DNA of 64,000 nt from Alteromonas mediterranea DE (GTDB lineage Bacteria > Pseudomonadota > Gammaproteobacteria > Enterobacterales > Alteromonadaceae), in assembly GCF_000020585.3 (NCBI RefSeq), contig NC_011138.3:4067619-4131618 (forward strand), read 5' to 3'. This document shows positions 42,906 to 53,219 of the stretch, in pieces. The notes beneath the pieces are model-generated. The model had not been told where the DNA came from, did no database searches, and worked only from the letters and a program-made list of their open reading frames with translations. Both the position numbers and the translations under genes were made by a program. How positions within the stretch are numbered: the first letter of the stretch is position 1; each line of letters opens with the position of its first letter.

Positions 42906-43313
42906 TTAACGGTTTTCCTCTTCCCATTGGGCGAGTTTGGCTTTCGTGGCCGCATCAACATTGGCTTTATTTTCGCTTATCCACCAGCGTTCCATAATAC
43001 GCACGTTTTTCTGATTCGCTTTGTAAAACACGTCAACGATATCCCCTATGAAAGGGATAAAGCCTAAGCCAAAGTCGAGGGCCGAATTTTTTACCATTTG
43101 CGCGACAAGGGCCTTTGGCATGCCTAACGATTTACCAAGCCAAACAATTCGCAAAGAGACAAATAACATAAGGGCATCACCTGCCCCGGGAATAAGACCT
43201 ACGATGGAATCGAGGCCTATTCTGATGGGAATAAAAGGGAGTTTAACGGCCGTATCCAATAAGTTAGCAAGCTTTTGCGCTTTAAGTAGTGCCTTCGGTG
43301 CTTTTACGTCCAC
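42906..43313 (-). CDS. DUF4112 membrane-associated protein
   Basis: A 135-residue protein of the DUF4112 family, seen in LANLLDTAVKLPFIPIRIGL, DSIVGLIPGAGDALMLFVSL and LDFGLGFIPFIGDIVDVFYK, two similar hydrophobic G-D repeats. It has two probable membrane or amphipathic segments and a charged C terminus. Function unknown. Lies between hemH and the ALS-like gene on the same strand. Confidence 0.82.
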   Translation of the reverse strand: MDVKAPKALLKAQKLANLLDTAVKLPFIPIRIGLDSIVGLIPGAGDALMLFVSLRIVWLGKSLGMPKALVAQMVKNSALDFGLGFIPFIGDIVDVFYKANQKNVRIMERWWISENKANVDAATKAKLAQWEEENR

Positions 43314-43406
43314 GTCTTAATCTCCCTTCGGTTTTCAGGCCCATGCCTGGGCTAAATTTACCTTGCTTTGTGTCCGCCTTAAGCAACAGAAAGCAGGGTA
43401 AGCGAA

Positions 43407-44486
43407 CTATTTTTCAGCGCCTAATGCTCTCGCTAAGCCTGCGCGTAAACCATTGTCTGATTCGACTGTCCAGCCGTGCAAGTTCTCTTGCACAATGTCA
43501 AAAAGCACATCGATGTGTTCTTTATCACTGTTAAGCGCCGCGATGTATTCGTATCGCTCACCTCCGGCTTCCATGAAATACTCGCGATTCTCTTCACCGA
43601 TTTCCTCGATAGTTTCAAGGCAATCTGCGGAAAAGCCCGGACACATCACTTGAATCGACTTCACCCCTTTGCCGGGTAGCGATTTCAATGTTTCGTCAGT
43701 ATACGGTGTTAACCACTCCTCTCGACCAAATCGAGATTGAAACGTGGTCATATATTCATCGTGTGATAAACCTAACTTCTCGGCTAATAAACGGGACGTT
43801 TTATGGCACTCACAGTGGTAAGGGTCGCCATTCATAAGGTAGCGCTTGGGAATACCGTGGTAAGACAATATTAATTTGTCCGCTTTGCCATGGGCTTCCC
43901 AGTGCGCTTTAACCTTATTCGCTAACGCAGTAATAAAATTATCACGGTCGTGATAGTGATTGACAAAGCGTAGTTCTGGCAACCAGCGTCTAGAGGTAAA
44001 GTCTTTTGCAATGGCATCGAACGTTGAACCTGTTGTTGACGCGCTGTACTGCGGGTAAAGCGGCAATACAACAAGCTTGCGAACGCCCTTGGCTAACATA
44101 TCTTCAATAGTCTTACCGATGGCAGGGTTACCGTAGCGCATGGCAAAATCTACAATTACATCATCGCCATACTCAGCCTTACAACGTTGTCCAATAGCGG
44201 CCGCTTGTGCTTTGGTGATTGCCAAAAGCGGTGAACCTTCTTCGGTCCACACCGTTGAATAAGCTTCAGCAGAGCGTTTAGGACGGAAATTTAAAATAAT
44301 ACCGTTTAGCACAAACCACCAAATGGCTTTAGGCACTTCGACAACCCGAGGGTCAGAAAGAAACTCTTTTAAATAGGGGCGGAGCGCTTGCTTAGTTGGC
44401 GCTTGTGGCGTGCCTAAATTTGTGACCAAGACACCGATTTTATCCGCTTGTCCGTGACTAAAGCCTTTGTTCGATTTGTATTTCAT
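43407..44486 (-). CDS. hemH: Ferrochelatase
   Basis: Inserts ferrous iron into protoporphyrin IX, last step of heme synthesis. 359 residues. The catalytic His is in LSYHGIPKRYL followed by GDPYHCECHKTSRLL, and the acidic residues are in FSADCLETIEEI. N-terminal GVLVTNLGTPQAPT is typical. HemE is encoded elsewhere in this window. Single transcription unit or first in a unit with DUF4112. Confidence 0.96.
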   Translation of the reverse strand: MKYKSNKGFSHGQADKIGVLVTNLGTPQAPTKQALRPYLKEFLSDPRVVEVPKAIWWFVLNGIILNFRPKRSAEAYSTVWTEEGSPLLAITKAQAAAIGQRCKAEYGDDVIVDFAMRYGNPAIGKTIEDMLAKGVRKLVVLPLYPQYSASTTGSTFDAIAKDFTSRRWLPELRFVNHYHDRDNFITALANKVKAHWEAHGKADKLILSYHGIPKRYLMNGDPYHCECHKTSRLLAEKLGLSHDEYMTTFQSRFGREEWLTPYTDETLKSLPGKGVKSIQVMCPGFSADCLETIEEIGEENREYFMEAGGERYEYIAALNSDKEHIDVLFDIVQENLHGWTVESDNGLRAGLARALGAEK

Positions 44487-44600
44487 CTATTCATAATCCG
44501 AGAAGTACTGCGCTATATACGTATTATACTGAATTACCTTAGTTTATGATCGCAAATGACGCCAAAAAAGTGCGATTGCATCAATAGCTTTTAACCATTA

Positions 44601-44643
44601 AAAAGCGGTAGCTGTTCAGTTTTAAAGAACAGCTACCGCTTCA
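44601..44643 (-). terminator. Terminator after abgT-type gene
   Basis: Perfect 15-base stem AAGCGGTAGCTGTTC (44603-44617) with GAACAGCTACCGCTT (44627-44641), followed on the minus strand by a T-run. It ends the AbgT transporter unit. Confidence 0.9.
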
Positions 44644-44718
44644 GATAAGTCGCGTCTATATCGGGTGTTAACGTACAAAGGTTACTTTATAACCTTTAAC
44701 CGTCAGCCTAACCTCCCT

Positions 44719-46320
44719 TTAGGGTTGGTAGTAGGTTGCTGCACCAGGCCCAACAGGCATACCAAGTAGGAACACCCAAATATAGAACAAGATTGTCCAA
44801 CCTACGATGAATACCATGGAGTAAGGCAACATCATTGCGATTAACGTCCCCATACCCAAGTCTTTCTTATATCTTGCAGCCATAGCGAGTATAAGGCCGA
44901 AATAACTCATCATAGGTGCGATAACGTTCGTCACCGAGTCACCTATTCGGTAAGCCGCCTGAATAACTTCTGGCGCATAGCCAATTAGCATAAGCATGGG
45001 TACAAAGATGGGTGCCGTTACCGCCCACTGGGCTGAGGCACTGCCTAATGACAAGTTCACTACGCCACACATAAGAATAAACAGAATAAACACTGCTGGG
45101 CCATCTAATCCTGCTGCCTGCAGCAAGGCGGCCCCTTTAACCGCTAGTACGGTGCCAAGGTTCGTCCACTTAAAAAACGCAACAAACTGGGCTGCGAAAA
45201 ATACCAGAGTAATATAGAGGCCCATTGCCCCCATACTTTTTGACATGGCATCGATGACGTCTTTGTCGTTTTTCATCGACTTGGTCACTTTACCGTATAC
45301 AAACCCAGGAATAGCAAAAGTGATGAAGATGAAAGCCACTATCCCTTTAAGAAAGGGGGAACCGGCCACTTCACCTGTTTCTGGATGACGCAGAATTCCA
45401 TTTTCGGGCACAACCGTTAACGCCAATATTGCACAAACAATAACAAACGATATGCCTGCCCAACGTAACCCTTTTTTCTCAAGATCTGTAGGTGCATCCA
45501 TCGATTGCTTGCCTAAATCTATTGAGGCTTCAGCGGGGTCGAACGTGCCAAGTCGGGGCTCGACTACTTTTTCCGTCACCAAAGCCCCCATGGTCGCAAC
45601 CACAAAAGTACTGATAAACATGAAGTACCAATTTACTTCTGGGCCAACCATGTAATCAGGGTCAATCATGTGCGCCGCTGCTTCGGTAATACCGGATAAC
45701 AGCGGGTCTACCGTACCTAATAATAAGTTTGCACTATACCCTGCCGATACCCCTGCGAATGCTGCCGCGAGCCCTGCAAGAGGGTGACGCCCTAAAGAGT
45801 GGAAGATCATGGCCGCAAGAGGTATAAGCACTACATAGCCAAGCTCGGAAGCCGTATTAGAAATAATACCTGCAAATACCACTGCGAAGGTTACTGCACG
45901 CTTTGAGGCGTTCATCACAAGGGCACGCATGGCAGCGGAGAGCAACCCTGAGTGTTCTGCTACCGATACCCCTAGAAGGGCAACGAGTACCGTACCTAAA
46001 GGGGCAAAGCCGGTAAAGTTAGTGACTAAGCCAGTTACAATACGCTGTAGCCCTTCGGCGCTCATCAGCGATATAACCTCAATCATACCGTCTTCTTCTC
46101 TTCCCTTCGCGCCAACAGGACGAGGGTCAGCCACCGCTAAGTCAAAGTATCCAAGTATCCCACTTAGCACCACAATGAAGAGCGAAAGCAGGGCAAATAA
46201 GGTAACTGGATGGGGGAGAAGGTTTCCTAACCATTCTACCGTAGCGAGAAATCGCGAGAATAACCCACCTTGTCCGCCCTTATTATCGGCAGACACTGAA
46301 TTTGTATTTTCCGTTGTCAA
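44719..46320 (-). CDS. AbgT-family transporter
   Basis: A 533-residue inner-membrane transporter of the AbgT family (p-aminobenzoyl-glutamate importers and the YdaH/MtrF antimetabolite exporters). About eleven hydrophobic helices with family sequences WLGNLLPHPVTLFAL near residue 30, SNTASELGYVVLIPL, AAFAGVSAGYSANLLLGTVD and VIAPMMSYFGLI. Start is TTG at 46320 with AGAGGGAAG upstream. Direction and substrate are not predictable. Single gene closed by a strong terminator. Confidence 0.92.
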   Translation of the reverse strand: MTTENTNSVSADNKGGQGGLFSRFLATVEWLGNLLPHPVTLFALLSLFIVVLSGILGYFDLAVADPRPVGAKGREEDGMIEVISLMSAEGLQRIVTGLVTNFTGFAPLGTVLVALLGVSVAEHSGLLSAAMRALVMNASKRAVTFAVVFAGIISNTASELGYVVLIPLAAMIFHSLGRHPLAGLAAAFAGVSAGYSANLLLGTVDPLLSGITEAAAHMIDPDYMVGPEVNWYFMFISTFVVATMGALVTEKVVEPRLGTFDPAEASIDLGKQSMDAPTDLEKKGLRWAGISFVIVCAILALTVVPENGILRHPETGEVAGSPFLKGIVAFIFITFAIPGFVYGKVTKSMKNDKDVIDAMSKSMGAMGLYITLVFFAAQFVAFFKWTNLGTVLAVKGAALLQAAGLDGPAVFILFILMCGVVNLSLGSASAQWAVTAPIFVPMLMLIGYAPEVIQAAYRIGDSVTNVIAPMMSYFGLILAMAARYKKDLGMGTLIAMMLPYSMVFIVGWTILFYIWVFLLGMPVGPGAATYYQP

Positions 46321-46563
46321 AATCTTCCCTCTGTCGTTTATTGACGTCTACTACATCAAAGCTAACGCTGGGAAGGCATCAACTTTGTACTTAAATAGTG
46401 ACGTGTTTTAATAGTATTCAGGCGGTATTTTACCCGATTTAGTGAAAATTTGGCAGTGGATAGGGTAAATGAGAGGTTAACTTGCTGTACATTTTCCTAT
46501 TCGAGCCGCAAAAATAGCGAAAATAAGCGTGAAGATTCATACGTTTAGCTTTCTTTAGCGCAC

Positions 46564-46594
46564 AAAAAAGCCAGTCTAAAAAGACTGGCTTTTG
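46564..46594 (-). terminator. Terminator of the hfq-hflKC superoperon
   Basis: AAAGCCAGTC-taaaaa-GACTGGCTTT hairpin; on the minus strand it is followed by six T. It lies 22 bases after the hflC stop. Confidence 0.9.
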
Positions 46595-46615
46595 TTACAT
46601 CAAACCGGCGTTCGG

Positions 46616-47497
46616 TTAGTTACCTTTAGACTGATTCATGTACTTAAAGAAGTCACTATCAGGCGCAATAACCATAACGTCTTGCTTGCTGTTAAAGCTC
46701 TTTTTGTATGCGTCCATACTGCGTAGGAAGCTATAAAAATCGGCGTTTTGAGAATATGCATCAGCATAAATCTGTGCTGCAATTGCATCACCTTCACCGC
46801 GTAGCTGTCGCGCATTTCGTTCGGCGTCGGCAAGCATTACGGTTACTTTCGCATCAATGTTTGCCTTGATCACTTCAGCTTGCTCTTGACCTTCTGAGCG
46901 GTGCTCACGAGCTACGGCGGCACGCTCTGCGCGCATACGCTGGAAGATCGAGTTGCTCACCTCAGTAGGTAAGTTAATCTGCTTAACGCGTACGTCTACA
47001 ATTTCAATACCAAGCTCGTCAGACGATGTAGACGCCTGTTCCATTGCTTGGTTCATTAGTGCTGAACGCTCACCAGAAACGATTTGTGCAATAGTACGGG
47101 TACCGAACTCTGAACGTAGACCGTTGTTTACTTTTTGTTTAAGTAGCGCTTCAGCCTGCAGCTTGTTACCACCCGTTGATAGGTAGTAACGGGCAAAGTC
47201 ATCAATGCGCCACTTAACATAAGAGTCTACGATAAGGTCTTTTTTCTCACTTGTTACAAAGCGGTCAGGTGAGCCGTCTAGTGTTTGAATACGCGCATCG
47301 AGTACACGTACCGAATCAATAAATGGCAATTTAAAGTGAAGACCTGGTTCAAACACCTTAGTGTCGCCAGTGTCGTCATCTCTTTGAACTTTACCAAACT
47401 GAATAACAATAGCTCGCTCGCCTTCTTTAACCGCGAACAGAGAGCCTGATGCGAGTAAAACAAGAAGAACGAATGCTGCAATTAATAAATTCTTCAC
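46616..47497 (-). CDS. hflC: Membrane protease modulator HflC
   Basis: SPFH/band-7 protein that with HflK forms a large cage around FtsH and limits its proteolysis. 293 residues, one N-terminal membrane helix (residues 4-22), then the band-7 domain with EGERAIVIQFGKVQRDD and a coiled-coil region rich in RAERAAVAREHRSEGQEQAE. Starts six bases after hflK ends. Last gene of the block before a terminator. Confidence 0.96.
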   Translation of the reverse strand: MKNLLIAAFVLLVLLASGSLFAVKEGERAIVIQFGKVQRDDDTGDTKVFEPGLHFKLPFIDSVRVLDARIQTLDGSPDRFVTSEKKDLIVDSYVKWRIDDFARYYLSTGGNKLQAEALLKQKVNNGLRSEFGTRTIAQIVSGERSALMNQAMEQASTSSDELGIEIVDVRVKQINLPTEVSNSIFQRMRAERAAVAREHRSEGQEQAEVIKANIDAKVTVMLADAERNARQLRGEGDAIAAQIYADAYSQNADFYSFLRSMDAYKKSFNSKQDVMVIAPDSDFFKYMNQSKGN

Positions 47498-47502
47498 TGT
47501 GC

Positions 47503-48654
47503 TTATCTCCCCTCTCTGTAGCTATCGCCGCGTAAGCCTGAGGTCGGCGATGAGTTGCGGCTTCTGCCTTCTGCATCAGTCACCGGCGCTTGCAAACCTT
47601 CTAGCGTGTTACGAGAACGCGCTTTCGTTGTAGACTGCTGACGCTCCATGATTTTATCTAACGGTAGATACATCATGTTATTGCCGCCTTTGCTGTCCAC
47701 CATGATTTTGCTGGTGCTGCTTAACACTTCTTCCATCGTTTCAAGATAGATACGCTCACGGGTAACTTGCGGCGCGCGCTCATACTGTGGAAGTAACTCG
47801 TTAAAGCGGGCTACTTCACCTTGCGCCTCTAACGTTACCTGCTCTTTATATGCTTGCGCTTCTTCGTTCATGCGATTGACCTGACCACGTGCGCGAGGCT
47901 CGATTTCTCTTGCGTAAGCTTCTGCTTCACGAATAAAGCGTTGCTCATCTTCCTGTGCGGCAATGGCGTCATCAAACGCATCTTTTACCTGCTCAGGAGG
48001 ACGTGCGTCACGGAAGTTCATATCAATAATAGAAACGCCCATGTTATAAGGCTCGATAATCCCCTGAAGCTCTTCCCATACTCGCTGACGAGTCACTTCA
48101 CGACCGTCTGTTAGTACGTCATCCATCTTCGAGTGACCGACTACATAGCGGATTGCACTGTCTAACGATTGGCTTAGGCTTTGTTCTGGGCTCTCAACGG
48201 CAAAGGTCCAACGGTATGGGTCAACAACGCGAAATTGCATTTCCATTTGAACACTTACTACGTTTTCGTCTTCTGTTAGCATTGAACCAGAAGATGATTG
48301 GTCGCGGATTGACTGCACGTCAACAGGGATAACTGTATCAACGAAGGTCGGCGCCCAACGAAGGCCGGGTTCTACCTGTTGGTAGTACTCGCCAAAGCGC
48401 AGTACAACACCACGCTCTGCTTCACGAATAGTGTAAAAGCCGCTGATAAACCATATCACTACAAGCAAGCCTACTAGAATACCAGCACCGATGCCGCCTA
48501 GGCTTTTGCCCGAGCCACCACCGTTACCACCTGACTTTCCAAACTTACCAAATAAGTTTTTAAACACATCGTCTAAATCTGGGGGACCTTGCTCTTTCCC
48601 GCCGCGATTCTTCCACGGGTCGTTATTATTGCCACCCGGCTCATTCCAAGCCAT
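47503..48654 (-). CDS. hflK: Membrane protease modulator HflK
   Basis: Partner of HflC at the inner membrane, 383 residues. Gly/Asn-rich N-terminal cytoplasmic tail with NNDPWKNRGGKEQGPPDLDD, one membrane helix (about residues 52-72), then the band-7 domain beginning TIREAERGVVLRFGEYYQQV and a long coiled coil. Sits between hflX and hflC in the usual order. Confidence 0.96.
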   Translation of the reverse strand: MAWNEPGGNNNDPWKNRGGKEQGPPDLDDVFKNLFGKFGKSGGNGGGSGKSLGGIGAGILVGLLVVIWFISGFYTIREAERGVVLRFGEYYQQVEPGLRWAPTFVDTVIPVDVQSIRDQSSSGSMLTEDENVVSVQMEMQFRVVDPYRWTFAVESPEQSLSQSLDSAIRYVVGHSKMDDVLTDGREVTRQRVWEELQGIIEPYNMGVSIIDMNFRDARPPEQVKDAFDDAIAAQEDEQRFIREAEAYAREIEPRARGQVNRMNEEAQAYKEQVTLEAQGEVARFNELLPQYERAPQVTRERIYLETMEEVLSSTSKIMVDSKGGNNMMYLPLDKIMERQQSTTKARSRNTLEGLQAPVTDAEGRSRNSSPTSGLRGDSYREGR

Positions 48655-48721
48655 GCTGATACTCCATAGATTACTGTTATATTTTTAAATGTCGCATGCT
48701 CAATACAGTGATTAGCACTGC

Positions 48722-50011
48722 TTAATGTCGCACAACATACTCTGATATTCCGTTTTCCAGACGTTTTTCAAGCCTGTTCCAGTCGGCAGCGGGCATTCTT
48801 ACATCGACTACCCAGTCACCTTGACTGTCGTATTCTTCGCTAGAAATACAGTTTAGTTCGTATAATACGCCGCGCAATCGACTTTGAGCTGGGGGAATCT
48901 TTAATGTGTAATTCACCATACTTTTACTCAAACACTCGGTTAAAGCTTGGCTTAACAACTCTGTCCCTTCCCCCGTCTGTGCAGACAACCACACGCGAAC
49001 GGGCACCCCTTCGTCATTTCTTTCTATACGAGGTTTAACGTCTTCTAGTTTATCAATCTTATTACAGATTAGTAATTGTTGAATATCCCCAGCTTCAATT
49101 TCTTCAAGTACGTCGTTTACTTCGTCCATGGTTTCTCGATACTTCGCATCAGCGATATCAACGACATGGAGCAGTAAGTCAGCTTCTTGAGTCTCTTGCA
49201 GCGTTGCTTTAAAAGCCGCGACTAAATCGTGAGGAAGGTGTCGGATAAACCCTACCGTGTCGGCCAAAATAGCAGGGCCAACGTCTTTTAACTCGATTTT
49301 ACGTAACGTGGGATCTAGCGTTGCGAACAGCTGGTCGGCAGCGTAAACGTGAGAGTCGGTAATGGTGTTAAACAGCGTCGATTTACCCGCATTCGTATAG
49401 CCAACTAAGGATACCGTTGGAATTTCAGCGCGTTTACGAGAGCGACGACCTTGCTCTCGCTGTTTCTGCACTTTTTCCAAACGACGAAGAATGGCTTTTA
49501 TACGACCACGAAGTAATCGTCGGTCGGTCTCTAGCTGTGTCTCACCCGGTCCGCGTAGACCTATACCACCTTTTTGACGCTCAAGGTGAGTCCAGCCTCG
49601 GATAAGACGCGTTGAGATATGTCTCAACTGGGCTAGTTCAACCTGAAGCTTACCCTCGTGCGTTCGCGCTCTTTGAGCGAAAATATCGAGTATAAGCCCC
49701 GTTCTGTCTAACACCCTGCATTTACACACGGCTTCTAAGTTACGCTCCTGGGAGGGAGACAGCGCGTGGTTGAAAATAACAACGTTGGCATCGTGTGCGT
49801 TAACTGCCGCTGCTATTTCCTCTGCTTTACCTGAACCAACGAAAAACTTAGCATGAGGAGCGCTGCGCGAAGTAGTAATGACTTCTACCGCGTTCACCCC
49901 TGCCGAAGACACAAGCAATTCAAGCTCACTTAAGTCTTCTTTACTGTTCTCGTCGGAAAAATTAACATGAACAAGTACAGCCTGTTCACCGGCTTCATAA
50001 CGGTCAAACAA
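48722..50011 (-). CDS. hflX: Ribosome-rescue GTPase HflX
   Basis: GTPase that splits stalled ribosomes, notably in heat stress. 429 residues, beginning MFDRYEAGEQAVLVHVNF with a TTG start, as at the E. coli gene. N-terminal domain with GSGKAEEIA and GETQLETDRRLLRGR, G1 GYTNAGKST, G3 DTVGFIRHLP and G4 NKID. Starts 17 bases after hfq, a conserved coupling. Confidence 0.97.
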   Translation of the reverse strand: MFDRYEAGEQAVLVHVNFSDENSKEDLSELELLVSSAGVNAVEVITTSRSAPHAKFFVGSGKAEEIAAAVNAHDANVVIFNHALSPSQERNLEAVCKCRVLDRTGLILDIFAQRARTHEGKLQVELAQLRHISTRLIRGWTHLERQKGGIGLRGPGETQLETDRRLLRGRIKAILRRLEKVQKQREQGRRSRKRAEIPTVSLVGYTNAGKSTLFNTITDSHVYAADQLFATLDPTLRKIELKDVGPAILADTVGFIRHLPHDLVAAFKATLQETQEADLLLHVVDIADAKYRETMDEVNDVLEEIEAGDIQQLLICNKIDKLEDVKPRIERNDEGVPVRVWLSAQTGEGTELLSQALTECLSKSMVNYTLKIPPAQSRLRGVLYELNCISSEEYDSQGDWVVDVRMPAADWNRLEKRLENGISEYVVRH

Positions 50012-50028
50012 GCGCGTTACCTTTTAAA

Positions 50029-50277
50029 TTATTCACCTTTAGTATTTTCAGAATCTCCTGCGCTTGGCATTGTGATAGCGCGTGCTGGAACAACAGTAGA
50101 AATTGCGTGCTTATACACCATTTGGCTTACTGTGTTCTTCAGTAGAATAACGAACTGGTCGAATGACTCAACCTGCCCCTGAAGTTTGATACCGTTTACC
50201 AGATAAATTGATACTGGTATACGTTCCTTACGCAAAGCGTTTAAGAATGGGTCTTGTAAAGATTGCCCTTTAGCCAT
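50029..50277 (-). CDS. hfq: RNA chaperone Hfq
   Basis: Hexameric Sm-like chaperone pairing small RNAs with mRNAs. 82 residues. Sm1 motif [20 protein letters not shown] and Sm2 [12 protein letters not shown] are complete; the C-terminal tail is short (about 17 residues) compared with the E. coli tail. Lies between miaA and hflX in the conserved order. Confidence 0.98.
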   Translation of the reverse strand: MAKGQSLQDPFLNALRKERIPVSIYLVNGIKLQGQVESFDQFVILLKNTVSQMVYKHAISTVVPARAITMPSAGDSENTKGE

Positions 50278-50355
50278 TTGATATCCTTAGTTTTTATTAT
50301 TCGTGATAATAATTACACTACCACTGCACGTCTAAAATATACCACACTCAAACAT

Positions 50356-51291
50356 TTAAAGTGTGACTTTCGCTGTAATTTTAGTCAAATTATCGTTAGC
50401 AAATGTGTCTAACCACGTAACCTGCTCCCAGCCCCTTAGCCAAGTCAGCTGGCGCTTTGCGAGTTGTCTTGTGGCGATAATGCCTCTTTCCCGCATTTCT
50501 GCGTAACTCAAATGGCCATCTAAATACTGCCACATTTGCCTATACCCTACAGAACGAATAGAAGGTAAATCTTCATGAAGATCACTGCGTTCGTAGAGTT
50601 TTACGACTTCTTTCTCGAACCCTTGCTCCAACATCATGTCGAAGCGGGTAGCAATACGGTTGTGCAACACGGCACGGTCTTCGGGCGCGATGGCAAATTG
50701 GGCAATGTTGTAAGGGCACTTTTCGCCCTTTTGCTGCTGCCAATAGGTCAACGTTTTGCCGGTGTTTCTATACACTTCAAGCGCTCGAGTAATACGCTGT
50801 GGATCGTTAGGGTGAATTCTCTCACCGCTAACCGGGTCTACACTACGCAGTTCGTCGTGTAATTTAGACCAGCCCAAGCGTTGTGCCTGCTGTGTTATTT
50901 CATCTCGTATCTTTTCATCTGACTTAGGTAGTGGCGAAATACCATTTATCAAGGCATTGAAGTACATCATTGTACCTCCAGCCAAAATTGGTACCTTGCC
51001 ACGCGCTAATATATCGCCAATTAAACGATTTGTATCGTTAACAAATTGCGACACTGAATAACTTTCAGCAGGGTCGATAATGTCAATTAAATGATGTACC
51101 ACTCCTGCGCGCTCTTCGATTGAAGGTTTCGCAGTACCAATGTCCATCCCTTTATACACAAGGGCAGAGTCGACACTGATCACTTCACTTTCAACCTGAG
51201 CAGCTATCTCTAGCGCTAAGCCCGTTTTGCCTGATGCCGTGGGGCCCATAATAGCAATCACAGGCAATGCAGAATTTATGCCATCGGACAC
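50356..51291 (-). CDS. miaA: tRNA dimethylallyltransferase
   Basis: Adds the dimethylallyl group to A37 of tRNAs reading UNN codons. 311 residues. P-loop [32 protein letters not shown] and the [12 protein letters not shown] motif are clear. The start is taken as GTG 51291, because GGGGAG lies seven bases upstream and the resulting N terminus ([11 protein letters not shown]) matches the E. coli protein in length; an ATG at 51309 within mutL would add six residues. It starts next to the mutL stop codon. Confidence 0.95.
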   Translation of the reverse strand: MSDGINSALPVIAIMGPTASGKTGLALEIAAQVESEVISVDSALVYKGMDIGTAKPSIEERAGVVHHLIDIIDPAESYSVSQFVNDTNRLIGDILARGKVPILAGGTMMYFNALINGISPLPKSDEKIRDEITQQAQRLGWSKLHDELRSVDPVSGERIHPNDPQRITRALEVYRNTGKTLTYWQQQKGEKCPYNIAQFAIAPEDRAVLHNRIATRFDMMLEQGFEKEVVKLYERSDLHEDLPSIRSVGYRQMWQYLDGHLSYAEMRERGIIATRQLAKRQLTWLRGWEQVTWLDTFANDNLTKITAKVTL

Positions 51292-51292
51292 C

Positions 51293-53119
51293 TTATTCTC
51301 CCCACACATCGAGCACTAAATTCAAGGGGCGCACTTTAGCAAATTGCTCTATAATTTCCCATTGTTTAACTGCGCTTTGCTGATCCAACCAGTACCACAG
51401 CGCTTTTGTTACTTCATCGTCTATCAAAGCTTCAGGTAAAGACAATAATTTTAGCGCGCTTTCAAGACTATTAATGGTGTCACCGAACTTCACATTTAGA
51501 AGAGATTCAAACCATTTAATCCACGGAAGATGTCGAGTTCCTGCCGGAACCTGCTGTAACCGATATTTTCCCGCAACCTTATTTATTTCAAAATGCGCTT
51601 CATTTAGCATCGAAACCAGTTTTTCTTCCACATTATCGAGGGAAACAGCCACTGGCATTAACAAAGGTTGACTGTGCTGTGCTTTTAAAAATAGTTCGCT
51701 TAACCAGATATTTACAACTTTCGTCGCACTAATAAGGTAAATTTTTTCTTCTTTTGGGTAAATTCTACACAGTGAGGAGAGATTTACACACTCAAGTATT
51801 GATGACTCATTCCCGTCACGGGTCAAATTGTCGCTATTTGGCGTCATCAAAGCATTATAGCTAGACTGATATGCAGCGCTTGGGCCCCTACTTTGTCGCT
51901 GAGTTATTCCCCCTGCTCTTACGCCTGAACTCCCAACCCCGCTACTTGCGGTTTTGCCTGACGGTGAATACGATGACGGGTACGCGCTTTGCTCATTAAA
52001 CGCACGAGTACTACTTTCAGCTTGAGTTTGAAGCGGTCTGATGTAGTCGTGTTCAACTTCATGGGACATAAAGTCACTTTCTAAGTGACGCTTATTATCC
52101 ATACCTGTCAGGGACGCTTCATCTGTCATCGCATGAAGCGCATCACTGACGGTTTTACAAATGAAGTCATGTACTAACCGCCCTTGCTGGAATCTAACTT
52201 CGTGTTTTGCGGGATGAACGTTCACATCGACATCTTTAGGGTCAACGGTTAAGTAGACTACAAAGCTTGGCTGCTCTATAACGGCCCATACGCTCTCGTA
52301 TGCTTGACGTATAGCGTGCATGATCAGTTTATCCCGCATACCGCGCCCATTAACAAAACTAAACTGGCAGTCATTGCTGCTGCGCAACATCGCTTCATTA
52401 CCTAACCACGCATCAATTTGAAGACCTTCGTAAGCAGCATGAATGTGCACCGCGTTTTGAATGAACTTTTGCCCAACCACAGCACCGATTCGCGTGGTTA
52501 GACTCCCTTCTTTATCAGCGATAAACCGTTTCGCCACTTTGTCGTTATGTTTCAACACAAAAGATACGCTAGGGTAACTTAACGCGATACGTTTAATTAC
52601 CTCTTCGATGTGCTGAAATTCGGTTTTTTCAGTGCGCAAAAACTTGCGTCTAGCAGGTGTATTATAAAAAAGGTCCGCCACATCAATCGTTGTTCCCACG
52701 GGGTGTGCGGCGGGCTGTATATTTACTGCCATCTCACGGCCTTCGCAATACGCTTGCCACGCTTCTGTTTGTGCTTGCGTACGCGATGTAAGCGTTAGCC
52801 GGCTTACCGAACTAATACTAGCAAGGGCTTCTCCACGAAAACCCAAAGATAAAATTTGCTCCAAATCATCTAGCGTCGTAATTTTGCTGGTTGCGTGGCG
52901 GCTTAGCGCCAGCTGTAGTTCATTTTTCTCGATTCCAGAGCCGTTATCTTTAATACGAATTCGCTTGTGGCCACCTTTCTCAATGTCTATTTCTATCTTT
53001 GTTGCGCCAGCGTCTAGGCTATTTTCCAACAGCTCTTTAACCACAGATGCGGGGCGTTCTACTACTTCACCTGCGGCTATTTGGTTGGCTAATTGTGGAG
53101 ATAAAAGCTGTATAGGCAA
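51293..53119 (-). CDS. mutL: DNA mismatch repair protein MutL
   Basis: ATPase that couples MutS mismatch recognition to MutH or other effectors. 608 residues. N-terminal GHKL motifs: [39 protein letters not shown] long Ser/Gly-rich linker (about residues 340-435) precedes the C-terminal dimerisation domain, which lacks an obvious DQHAAxER endonuclease motif, so it is the MutH-dependent type. The start is TTG at 53119. Not far upstream is a weak hairpin separating it from amiB. Confidence 0.96.
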   Translation of the reverse strand: MPIQLLSPQLANQIAAGEVVERPASVVKELLENSLDAGATKIEIDIEKGGHKRIRIKDNGSGIEKNELQLALSRHATSKITTLDDLEQILSLGFRGEALASISSVSRLTLTSRTQAQTEAWQAYCEGREMAVNIQPAAHPVGTTIDVADLFYNTPARRKFLRTEKTEFQHIEEVIKRIALSYPSVSFVLKHNDKVAKRFIADKEGSLTTRIGAVVGQKFIQNAVHIHAAYEGLQIDAWLGNEAMLRSSNDCQFSFVNGRGMRDKLIMHAIRQAYESVWAVIEQPSFVVYLTVDPKDVDVNVHPAKHEVRFQQGRLVHDFICKTVSDALHAMTDEASLTGMDNKRHLESDFMSHEVEHDYIRPLQTQAESSTRAFNEQSAYPSSYSPSGKTASSGVGSSGVRAGGITQRQSRGPSAAYQSSYNALMTPNSDNLTRDGNESSILECVNLSSLCRIYPKEEKIYLISATKVVNIWLSELFLKAQHSQPLLMPVAVSLDNVEEKLVSMLNEAHFEINKVAGKYRLQQVPAGTRHLPWIKWFESLLNVKFGDTINSLESALKLLSLPEALIDDEVTKALWYWLDQQSAVKQWEIIEQFAKVRPLNLVLDVWGE

Positions 53120-53183
53120 AGGGCTACCCTATTGATATTGGCTGAATAGATATATGGTGACTTAAAATGTAATTGCGTAAGCA

Positions 53184-53202
53184 AAAGGGGGCTTTCCCCT
53201 CA
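53184..53202 (-). terminator. Weak hairpin between amiB and mutL
   Basis: GGGG at 53187-53190 and CCCC at 53196-53199 form a short stem followed on the minus strand by CTTTT. It may attenuate transcription between amiB and mutL. Confidence 0.4.
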
Positions 53203-53219
53203 ACCACGCCCGCGCCAGG

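Noticed and set aside
45929..46411. A 160-codon plus-strand open frame over the AbgT gene 5' end
   Set aside because: Antisense to clear AbgT helices; Ser/Pro/Thr-rich with no recognisable fold, typical of a reverse-strand shadow.
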